Below, piece after piece: positions 1 through 5,347 of a stretch of DNA of 6,762 nucleotides; the first letter of the stretch is position 1, and the number at the start of each line of letters is the position of its first letter. The notes under the pieces were generated by a model. The model was given only the letters and a program-made list of their open reading frames with translations. It was not told the DNA's origin and ran no database searches. The position numbers were made by a program, and so were the translations under genes. This DNA comes from CAKSHP01 sp045590935 (lineage in GTDB: Bacteria > Bacillota > Clostridia > UBA1381 > UMGS1253): contig JAZNSA010000079.1 in assembly GCA_045590935.1 (NCBI GenBank), forward strand, positions 1 to 6,762, written 5' to 3'.

Positions 1-337
1 CTTTTAGAGTTTTTCCTTCAATAAAAACAGCCAAATCAAATCCGCCACTCATAAGATATACGCTTTTTACCATATCAAACTGATATATTTTTTTTGCGAT
101 TTTATCAAATCCTTCACCAAACTGGGGGGTTACTTTAAGCTCTATAAAAGCCGTAACATCCTCTTTCATTGTTCTTTCCCAGTTTATAAGAGTTTTATAT
201 CCTAAAATTGTACCGTCCTCTTCAAAGGACTTAATGGCGGCGGCAACCGCATTGGGGTCTTTATCCAGCATAACAGCTATTTGCTCGGCTGTTAATCTGC
301 AATCTTTTTCTAAAATTTCTAAAATTTGTTCCGACAT
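1..337 (-). CDS. Lrp/AsnC-family transcriptional regulator, N-terminal part (cut by window edge)
   Basis: About 112 codons are visible and the C-terminus lies beyond position 1. The protein begins MSEQILEILEKD. Residues about 4-50 look like the winged helix-turn-helix of the Lrp/AsnC family: an LTAEQIAVML stretch, then a second helix, then the DGTILGYKTLIN wing. Residues about 62-112 start the effector (RAM) domain, with a TAFIELKV strand, a helix, and the strand pair VKSVYLMSGGFDLAVFIEG typical of this fold. Family members sense amino acids or related small molecules and form dimers or higher oligomers on DNA; no ligand can be predicted here. The ATG at 335-337 is chosen because GGAGG at 345-349 sits 7 bases upstream. 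The gene follows gyrB by 56 bases with no clear terminator, so read-through is possible. A weak promoter at the gyrB end cannot be excluded. Family assignment is firm; function is open. Confidence 0.87.
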   Translation of the reverse strand, partial: MSEQILEILEKDCRLTAEQIAVMLDKDPNAVAAAIKSFEEDGTILGYKTLINWERTMKEDVTAFIELKVTPQFGEGFDKIAKKIYQFDMVKSVYLMSGGFDLAVFIEGKTLK

Positions 338-393
338 AAAAATTCCTCCAATACGATATATTCGCAAAATGCGTAAAAATAATATATATTTTT

Positions 394-2319
394 TTAAATA
401 TCAAGATTTTCAACAAAACGGGCATTACCCTCAATAAATTCACGTCTTGGGTCAACATTATCTCCCATAAGCACAGTAAATACTTCATCTGCACGAACAG
501 CATCCTCAACAGTTACTCTCCTCATTGTTCTATTTTCAGGATTCATAGTTGTTTCCCAAAGCTGTTTACTTGTCATCTCACCAAGACCTTTGTAACGCTG
601 AACATCACATTTTCCGCCCATTTCTTCAACTACCTTTAAAAGCTCATTGTCATTATAAACATACTTTATATTTTTTCCTTTTTCAACCTTAAATAAAGGC
701 GGCTGAGCAAGATATATATATCCACCTTCTACCAAAGGTCTCATATGACGGAAGAAGAAAGTTAAAAGCAATGTTCTGATATGAGAACCATCAACATCGG
801 CATCCGCCATAATTATTATTTTATGATACTTAAGCTTTTCAACATTAAATTCATCACCTATTCCTGCGCCCAATGCCATTATAATAGGCAGTAATTTTTC
901 ATTTCCATAAACCTTATCTATTCTTGCCTTTTCAACATTAAGCATTTTTCCCCATAATGGTAAAATAGCCTGAAAGCTTCTGTCTCTTCCCTGTTTTGCA
1001 CTTCCGCCCGCAGAGTCTCCCTCAACGATATATATTTCATTTTTAGCAGGGTCTTTTCCTGAGCATTTCGCAAGCTTACCTAAAAGAGACGAATCTCCCG
1101 TTTGAGCAGACTTTCTTGTTGCTTCTCTTGCTTTTCTTGCGGCTTCTCTTGCTCTTGATGCAGTTAATGATTTTTCAAGTATCATTTTTGCAACAATAGG
1201 ATTTTCCTCAAGAAAATCAGCAAATTTATCCGAAACAGTTTTATCAACAAGACTCCTTACCTCACTGTTTCCAAGCTTTGTTTTTGTTTGCCCTTCAAAC
1301 TGCGCCTCCATAACCTTAACACTTATTACTGCCGTTAAGCCTTCTCTTACATCATCTCCTGTAAGATTTTGGTCTTTTTCTTTTAATATATTATATTTTC
1401 TTGCATATTCATTAAAAACTCTTGTTAAAGCTGCTTTAAAGCCCGCTTCGTGAGTTCCGCCCTCTGTTGTATTAATATTATTTGCAAAAGACATAAATGT
1501 TTCAGAATAATTATCCGTATACTGCATTGCTATTTCAACATACGAATCACCTTTTTGACCATCAAAATATATTATATCATCATGAATAGAAACCTTTTTT
1601 CTGTTTATATGCTTAACAAATTCCTTTATTCCACCTTCATAATGCATCTTATTATAAATTTCTTCTTCGCCACGCAAATCTCTAAATTCAATATTTATTC
1701 CGCCATTTAAAAATGCCTGCTCTCTTAAACGAGTTAATAAAATATCATAATCATAATCAAGGGTTTCAAAAATTGCATTATCTGCTAAAAAGCTTACTTT
1801 AGTACCTGTTTTTGAAGTTGTTCCTATTATTTTAACCTCTCCGCAACTCTTTCCTCTTTCATATCTTTGATAATATATATTTTCACCGTTGCATACCTCT
1901 ACTTCGAGATATTCAGAAAGAGCATTAACAACAGAAGAACCAACACCATGAAGACCTCCTGAAACCTTATATCCTCCTCCGCCAAACTTTCCGCCTGCAT
2001 GAAGAATTGTAAAAACAACCTCCAAAGTAGAAATACCCATTTTTGGATGTATTCCTACCGGTATACCTCTTCCGTCGTCAACAACAGTAATAATATTTCC
2101 CGGCTCTATTGTTACTTCTATATTTTTACAATATCCTGCAAGAGCCTCATCAATTGCATTATCAACAATCTCATAAACAAGATGATGAAGACCTCTTATA
2201 GAAGTTGAGCCTATATACATTCCCGGACGCTTTCTTACAGCTTCTAAACCTTCAAGAACCTGTATCTGGCTTTCATCATAATTATTTTCTGTTGCGGTTA
2301 TATTAACATTTTCATCCAT
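394..2319 (-). CDS. gyrB: DNA gyrase subunit B
   Basis: This is the ATPase subunit of the A2B2 type II topoisomerase that introduces negative supercoils. The 641 residues match the usual Gram-positive length, without the large insert of enterobacterial GyrB. The GHKL ATPase domain covers about 1-225: EIVDNAIDEA (catalytic Glu50, Mg-binding Asn54), DDGRGIP from 81 and the glycine-rich GGLHGVGSS from 121. The transducer domain covers about 226-395, with the QTK loop at 344-346. The TOPRIM domain holds EGDSAGGSAKQGR (Glu433) and DADVDG (506-511), the metal-binding acidic residues of DNA cleavage. QRYKGLGEM near 574-582 and the C-terminal NPENRTM segment complete the family pattern. Residue 456 is Trp in PLWGK, where E. 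coli has Lys447. The ATG at 2317-2319 follows a full AAGGAGG (2331-2337) with an 11-base spacing. It lies 46 bases after remB and is probably co-transcribed with it. gyrA is not the next gene. Confidence 0.98.
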   Translation of the reverse strand: MDENVNITATENNYDESQIQVLEGLEAVRKRPGMYIGSTSIRGLHHLVYEIVDNAIDEALAGYCKNIEVTIEPGNIITVVDDGRGIPVGIHPKMGISTLEVVFTILHAGGKFGGGGYKVSGGLHGVGSSVVNALSEYLEVEVCNGENIYYQRYERGKSCGEVKIIGTTSKTGTKVSFLADNAIFETLDYDYDILLTRLREQAFLNGGINIEFRDLRGEEEIYNKMHYEGGIKEFVKHINRKKVSIHDDIIYFDGQKGDSYVEIAMQYTDNYSETFMSFANNINTTEGGTHEAGFKAALTRVFNEYARKYNILKEKDQNLTGDDVREGLTAVISVKVMEAQFEGQTKTKLGNSEVRSLVDKTVSDKFADFLEENPIVAKMILEKSLTASRAREAARKAREATRKSAQTGDSSLLGKLAKCSGKDPAKNEIYIVEGDSAGGSAKQGRDRSFQAILPLWGKMLNVEKARIDKVYGNEKLLPIIMALGAGIGDEFNVEKLKYHKIIIMADADVDGSHIRTLLLTFFFRHMRPLVEGGYIYLAQPPLFKVEKGKNIKYVYNDNELLKVVEEMGGKCDVQRYKGLGEMTSKQLWETTMNPENRTMRRVTVEDAVRADEVFTVLMGDNVDPRREFIEGNARFVENLDI

Positions 2320-2365
2320 CTTAATAAAACCCTCCTTAAATTAATCTAAAATCTATTTTTTTTAT

Positions 2366-2641
2366 TTATTCTTTTATATACTCAAAAATACTTTCATTTG
2401 CTCTTTTATAAATAGTTGCCGCAGAAAGAGGTGATATATATAAATATATTTTTTTGTTTTTTTCACATAGTATATAGCTTTTTGGCAAATCATATTTACT
2501 AACGTCAACAACTATTTCGTTTTTTTGAGATAAATCTAAAAATTCTCTTGTTCTTTTTGACATCGTTGTACTTTCCAAATCAAAAATAGCAATAACCTCA
2601 TTTAAAGAAATTACAACATCGCTTCCAAGATGTAAAAACAC
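2366..2641 (-). CDS. remB: RemB-like (DUF370 / extracellular matrix regulator) protein, GTG start
   Basis: A 91-residue protein starting MFLHLGSDVVIS, closely resembling the start of Bacillus subtilis RemB/YaaB (MYLHLGDDFVVS). It keeps the family features IAIFDLES, an MSKRTREFL helix and the YISPLSAATIYKRA segment near the C-terminus. DUF370 proteins are small DNA-binding proteins; in B. subtilis the related RemA activates biofilm-matrix operons, while the role of this copy is not established. Its place between recF and gyrB is the conserved Firmicutes position. The start codon is GTG at 2639-2641, fixed by the protein alignment and by AAAGGGAG at 2651-2658, 9 bases upstream. The nearest ATG (2646-2648) is out of frame and only 2 bases from that site. 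The gap from recF is 15 bases and the ribosome site overlaps the recF stop, implying coupled translation. Family assignment is strong. Confidence 0.93.
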   Translation of the reverse strand: MFLHLGSDVVISLNEVIAIFDLESTTMSKRTREFLDLSQKNEIVVDVSKYDLPKSYILCEKNKKIYLYISPLSAATIYKRANESIFEYIKE

Positions 2642-2650
2642 AAAACATTT

Positions 2651-2658
2651 CTCCCTTT
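2651..2658 (-). promoter_or_regulatory. Ribosome binding site that fixes the GTG start of remB
   Basis: AAAGGGAG on the minus strand overlaps the TAA stop of recF (2657-2659). It is 9 bases from the GTG at 2639-2641, a normal spacing, and only 2 bases from the out-of-frame ATG at 2646-2648. This supports the non-ATG start and suggests that ribosomes ending recF re-initiate on remB. Confidence 0.75.
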
Positions 2659-3766
2659 ACACACTTATTTTAACCTTTCTATCCTCAACTAAGAAAAAGC
2701 TAACATCCTTATTTGTCAGGGCATCTTCCTTATCGGTACAAGTTATTAAAACCTGTTTATCTCTTATTTTTCCTTTTAAGTATTCTCTTCTTGAGCTGTC
2801 AAGCTCGCTTGTTATATCATCTAATAAAATTATAGGATAATCACCCTTTATGTCCTTTATAACCTCTGCTAAAGAAAGCTTTAAGCTTAAAACAATACTT
2901 CTTTGCTGACCTTGAGATGCAAACCGACGAGCCTCTTTTTTATCTATGAAAAACAATATATCGTCTCTATGAATTCCCGTCTGAGTTATTCCTAAATTTA
3001 TATCGCTTTTTCTTGTTGCAACTAATTTTTCATAGATATTTTTCTTTATAATATCAAAATCGCAGGAATTTTTAAAATCGTCATAAAAACCACACAAATA
3101 TTTTATTTTTAAATTTTCATTTGAAATTTCTTTGTGAATATTATAAAGATATTCTTTTAAATCTTCTAAAAATTCATATCTGTAAACAGAAATTACAGCA
3201 CATATTTCCGCAAGCGATTCATCCCATATATCAAGCATTTCCAAACCTTTTTCATTTTTAGAAATTTCTTTTAAAAGACAATTTCTTTGAGCTAATATTT
3301 TTATATAATTATTAAGATTTTTAAGATACAAAGGCTTTATTTGAGAAATAGACATATCTAAAAATCTTCTTCTCTCCGACGGACCGTTTTTTATAATAGA
3401 AAGGTCCTCAGGTGAAAACATTACAACATTTATATAATCTGAAATTTCACTTATTTTTTTAATATTAACATCATTTATTAAAACGTGTTTCTTTTTATCC
3501 TTATATATTTTAAAAGCACCTTTAAAATCTCTCTGGTGAGAATAAAAATCCAACGAAACAGATGCTTCCTCACCACTGTCCTTTATAATTTCCTTTATGC
3601 TTGCTCCCCTATGAGACCTGCCTGTACTAAAAAAGTAAATTGCTTCTAATATGTTTGTTTTTCCTGCCGCATTTTTTCCATAAATAATATTTGTTTTTTT
3701 TGAAAAATCAATTGTCAAATCATTATAAGACCTGAAATTTTTTAAAGCAATTTTATTTATAAACAT
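2657..3766 (-). CDS. recF: DNA replication and repair protein RecF
   Basis: RecF is an SMC-like ATPase that binds gapped DNA. With RecO and RecR it helps load RecA, and it supports restart of blocked forks. The protein has 369 residues, a typical length. It opens with KIALKNFRSY, the conserved RecF N-terminus. Walker A is GKNAAGKT at 30-37. FSPEDL (117-122) followed by GPSERRRFLD is the family signature region. GIHRDD lies at 264-269, the ABC-type signature SQGQQRS at 284-290, and Walker B with D-loop PIILLDDITSELD at 311-323. All ATPase motifs are intact, so it should be functional. The ATG at 3764-3766 is one base after the stop of the S4-domain gene. Its ribosome site AAAGGTG (3774-3780) lies inside that gene with 7-base spacing, so the two are translationally coupled. 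Confidence 0.97.
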   Translation of the reverse strand: MFINKIALKNFRSYNDLTIDFSKKTNIIYGKNAAGKTNILEAIYFFSTGRSHRGASIKEIIKDSGEEASVSLDFYSHQRDFKGAFKIYKDKKKHVLINDVNIKKISEISDYINVVMFSPEDLSIIKNGPSERRRFLDMSISQIKPLYLKNLNNYIKILAQRNCLLKEISKNEKGLEMLDIWDESLAEICAVISVYRYEFLEDLKEYLYNIHKEISNENLKIKYLCGFYDDFKNSCDFDIIKKNIYEKLVATRKSDINLGITQTGIHRDDILFFIDKKEARRFASQGQQRSIVLSLKLSLAEVIKDIKGDYPIILLDDITSELDSSRREYLKGKIRDKQVLITCTDKEDALTNKDVSFFLVEDRKVKISV

Positions 3767-3767
3767 T

Positions 3768-3992
3768 TTATTTCACCTTTATTAAAAGGACTTCATCTTC
3801 AAAAGTAACTAAAACTTCATCGCCTGCTCTTATTTTTTTTCCTCTCATAGTACAAACTTCATTATTTACACAGACAATCTCATCTAAAATAATATCCTTC
3901 GCATCACTTCCATTTTCAGCTATTCCGCTGAATTTCAAAAGCTGGTCAAGCTTTATATATTCCGTTTTTATTTTAATTTCTTCAGACTGCAT
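3768..3992 (-). CDS. yaaA: S4-domain RNA-binding protein, YaaA/RlbA type
   Basis: A 74-residue protein that is essentially one S4 RNA-binding fold: YIKLDQLLKFSGIAENGSDAK, then an ILDEIVCVNNEVCTMRGKKI segment and the closing RAGDEV strand. The order dnaN, S4 protein, recF is the standard arrangement for this family (YaaA in B. subtilis). The family is thought to act on RNA or the ribosome, and no precise reaction is known. The ATG at 3990-3992 is preceded by AAAGGAG at 4000-4006, 7 bases away, and this site overlaps the dnaN stop codon (4005-4007). Only 12 bases separate it from dnaN and 1 base from recF, so it sits inside a coupled operon. It is not the larger E. coli protein also called YaaA (peroxide stress). 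Confidence 0.93.
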   Translation of the reverse strand: MQSEEIKIKTEYIKLDQLLKFSGIAENGSDAKDIILDEIVCVNNEVCTMRGKKIRAGDEVLVTFEDEVLLIKVK

Positions 3993-4004
3993 ACAAATTC
4001 TCCT

Positions 4005-5120
4005 TTATGCTTGAATATTTATAGGCATAATCATATACAAAAAGCTATCTCCCTCAGTTGGCATAACAATACATGGATTTCTTGAAGAAATAAAGTTTAT
4101 ATTAACTTCCTCACAATCACAATTTCTGAAAACACTATGTAAATATCTTTGGTTTAAACCTATTAAAAGCTCTCCGCCTTTTTTTGATTCAACATTTACT
4201 GTATCTGATATTTTGCCTATTTGAGAAGAACAATTTATATTAATTTCATCATCCTTTATGTGAACCTTAAGGGCCGACTTTGTATTATCTGAATTTGTTA
4301 TAAGAGATGCTCTCTCAAGCGATTCAAATATTTCATCTGTTCTTGCCTTTAATTGAATTTCAAAATCTTTTTGCTTTTCAATAACGTTTTTATAGTTTGT
4401 ATATTCTCCATCCTTTAAACGAGATGTAACAGTAAAATTCTCAAACTCAAAAAGAATATGCTTTTCTGAAAAATAGATATTAACCATTTTATCGTCATCA
4501 TTTATAATTTTTAAAAGCTCTCCAAGAGTTTTTCCAGGTACAATAACTTTTATATCTTTATTTTCTGCATCTATATTTTCTTTTTTTATAGCCATTAAAA
4601 ATCCATCAGTTGAAACAACTGTTATTTTATTATTTGAAATTTCAAAAAGAGAGCCTGTCCATATAGGCTTTTTATCGTTTGTTGAAATAGCAAAGATTGT
4701 TTGTTTTATTAAGCTTTTAAGCTTATTGTTTTCAATTGAAATAAAATCATTTTTATTAATTTCAGAAATTTTAGGATATTCAGAAGCGCTAAGTCCTGAA
4801 ATATCAAAATTAACATTTGAGCATTTAATTTGAGTTACATAATTTTCATCCGTTTGAATAAAAACAGGGGCATCAGGAAGTCTTCTTATTATATCACCAA
4901 ACATTCTTGCATTTAAAACAACACTTCCCTCCTCGCTTACCTGAACATTACAACTATATTTAATTCCAAGCTCCAAATCGTTTCCCGTAAGATTTATTCC
5001 TGTATTTGTTGTTTCTATTAAAATTCCTTCTAAAACAGGAAGAGTTGATTTACTTGAAACTGCTTTTTGAACTGTATTAATTCCGTCTAATAATACGTTT
5101 TTATCGCATATAATTTTCAT
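4005..5120 (-). CDS. dnaN: DNA polymerase III beta subunit (sliding clamp)
   Basis: DnaN forms a dimeric ring around DNA that tethers the replicative polymerase and other clamp-binding proteins. The 371 residues fit the usual 365-380, in three similar clamp domains of about 120 residues. Domain 1 shows STLPVLEGILIETT and LTGNDLELGI; domain 2 starts with FAISTNDKKPIWTGSLFEI and includes VSTDGFLMA; domain 3 ends with GDSFLYMIMPINIQA. The C-terminal MPINI takes the place of the common (M/L)P(V/M)R(L/I), whose residues line the partner-binding pocket, so the usual Arg is Asn368 here. The ATG at 5118-5120 has AAGGAG at 5129-5134, 8 bases upstream. It is the first gene after the origin spacer, with a candidate promoter at 5167-5197, and probably heads the operon that runs to gyrB. 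Confidence 0.97.
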   Translation of the reverse strand: MKIICDKNVLLDGINTVQKAVSSKSTLPVLEGILIETTNTGINLTGNDLELGIKYSCNVQVSEEGSVVLNARMFGDIIRRLPDAPVFIQTDENYVTQIKCSNVNFDISGLSASEYPKISEINKNDFISIENNKLKSLIKQTIFAISTNDKKPIWTGSLFEISNNKITVVSTDGFLMAIKKENIDAENKDIKVIVPGKTLGELLKIINDDDKMVNIYFSEKHILFEFENFTVTSRLKDGEYTNYKNVIEKQKDFEIQLKARTDEIFESLERASLITNSDNTKSALKVHIKDDEININCSSQIGKISDTVNVESKKGGELLIGLNQRYLHSVFRNCDCEEVNINFISSRNPCIVMPTEGDSFLYMIMPINIQA

Positions 5121-5132
5121 TTAAAAAACTCC

Positions 5133-5172
5133 TTTTTATATTAAAAATAAAATAAATAAAATATATATTATA
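5133..5172. other. DNA unwinding element: 40 bases of pure A/T
   Basis: Every base from 5133 to 5172 is A or T, including runs of TTAAAAATAA type and an ATATATATTATA end. It directly adjoins the triplet run at 5171-5188. In bacterial origins this is where DnaA melts the duplex. The tract would also form the leader of the dnaN message, so its function as an unwinding element is inferred from position and composition. Confidence 0.75.
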
Positions 5173-5197
5173 GTAGTTGTAGTAGTAGAGATGTGAA
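5167..5197 (-). promoter_or_regulatory. Candidate sigma-A promoter of dnaN, overlapping the unwinding unit
   Basis: On the minus strand a perfect -10 TATAAT (5167-5172) lies 19 bases after TTCACA (5192-5197), a 5-of-6 match to the -35 consensus. The spacing is longer than the ideal 17. A start near 5160 would give a leader of about 40 bases before the dnaN ATG. The -35 falls inside the degenerate DnaA box at 5192-5200 and the spacer consists of the triplet run, so DnaA binding could block the promoter. AT-rich DNA yields chance -10 sites, hence moderate confidence. Confidence 0.5.
5171..5188 (+). other. DnaA-trio element (TAG TAG TTG TAG TAG TAG)
   Basis: Six consecutive triplets, five TAG and one TTG. 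Read 3' to 5' this is a run of GAT units, the form described for the DnaA-trio in B. subtilis and many other origins. There it guides a DnaA filament from the duplex boxes onto one strand at the unwinding site. The run lies exactly between an A/T-only tract and two DnaA-box-like 9-mers, as the model requires. The TTG unit breaks the central-A rule once. Confidence 0.8.
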
Positions 5198-5209
5198 ATG
5201 TGTGAAAAA
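5192..5209 (-). other. Two tandem degenerate DnaA boxes beside the trio
   Basis: Read on the minus strand these are TTTTTCACA (5201-5209) and CATTTCACA (5192-5200), abutting head to tail. They match the TTATCCACA consensus at 7 and 5 of 9 positions. Both point toward the triplet run, like the two boxes next to the trio in B. subtilis. The exact 9-mer TTTTTCACA recurs upstream of dnaA (6734-6742). Binding is inferred. Confidence 0.6.
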
Positions 5210-5274
5210 GTTTAAAAACAGTATATTTTATAAGCATTTTACTATGTTAATAATATATTTATAACTGCTTTTGA

Positions 5275-5283
5275 TAATCCACA
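5275..5283 (+). other. DnaA box, TAATCCACA
   Basis: This differs from TTATCCACA only at position 2 and is the closest complete match in the dnaA-dnaN spacer. It overlaps TTATCAAAA on the minus strand (5269-5277, 7 of 9). Its context, ATCCACATAA, is related to the repeats at 5304-5314 and 5326-5336. Confidence 0.65.
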
Positions 5284-5292
5284 TAATTAACA

Positions 5293-5336
5293 TTTTAACA
5301 TCTATCCATATAAACCTTTTAACATATCAATATAAA
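5293..5336 (+). repeat. Imperfect tandem repeat of a box-like unit in the origin
   Basis: TTTTAACAT at 5293-5301 and 5317-5325 is identical. It is followed by CT plus ATCCATATAAA (5304-5314) in the first copy and directly by ATCAATATAAA (5326-5336) in the second. The two units start 24 bases apart. Their cores, CTATCCATA and ATATCAATA, match the DnaA-box consensus at 7 and 6 of 9 positions, so these may be weak DnaA sites or an older duplication. Confidence 0.55.
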
Positions 5337-5346
5337 AATATTGATA
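5325..5346. repeat. Perfect 9-bp inverted repeat next to the dnaA stop codon
   Basis: TATCAATAT (5325-5333) and ATATTGATA (5338-5346) are exact reverse complements around an AAAA loop, ending one base before the dnaA TAG (5348-5350). In the dnaA transcript it would be a weak AT stem with a UUUU loop. It has only one G-C pair and no following U run, so it is not a typical terminator. Each arm resembles a DnaA site (TTATCAATA on the minus strand, 7 of 9), so it may be a divergent box pair. Confidence 0.6.
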
Positions 5347-5347
5347 A

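Larger units (their letters stand above)
5121..5347. other. Probable oriC unwinding region between dnaA and dnaN
   Basis: A 227-base spacer with no gene. From the dnaN side it holds a 40-base stretch of A/T only, a TAG/TTG triplet run, two head-to-tail degenerate DnaA boxes, an AT-rich middle (5211-5270), a near-consensus DnaA box (5275-5283), two imperfect 20-22 base repeats, and an AT hairpin touching the dnaA stop. The order unwinding tract, trios, boxes, dnaA and its polarity are the same as in the B. subtilis dnaA-dnaN origin. Calling it oriC is inference from gene context and motif order, not from replication data. Confidence 0.85.

Noticed and set aside
356..387. Nested inverted repeat between gyrB and the regulator gene (7-bp AT arms with an inner CGCA/TGCG stem), considered as a terminator.
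   Set aside because: The GC core is only 4 bp, the outer arms are pure A/T, and no U run follows on the minus strand before the next ribosome site. It is weaker than any usual intrinsic terminator.
234..509. Overlapping open frames at 234-437 (plus) and 261-509 (minus) around the gyrB end.
   Set aside because: They overlap gyrB and the AsnC-type gene in other frames and show no family features. The AsnC-type gene has the proper start and ribosome site.
1450..2208. Open frames on the plus strand at 1450-1710 and 1999-2208.
   Set aside because: Both lie opposite well-conserved gyrB sequence, have no convincing ribosome sites, and give low-complexity Ile/Asn/Tyr/Cys-rich peptides typical of antisense shadows.
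2431..2471. AT-rich, T-run segment inside remB, considered as a promoter or second unwinding tract.
   Set aside because: It encodes the conserved ILCEKNKKIYLYISPLS part of RemB; the A/T runs follow from Lys, Ile and Tyr codons.
2646..2648. ATG as an alternative start for remB.
   Set aside because: It is out of frame with the conserved protein and only 2 bases from the ribosome site. The GTG at 2639-2641 gives the family N-terminus.
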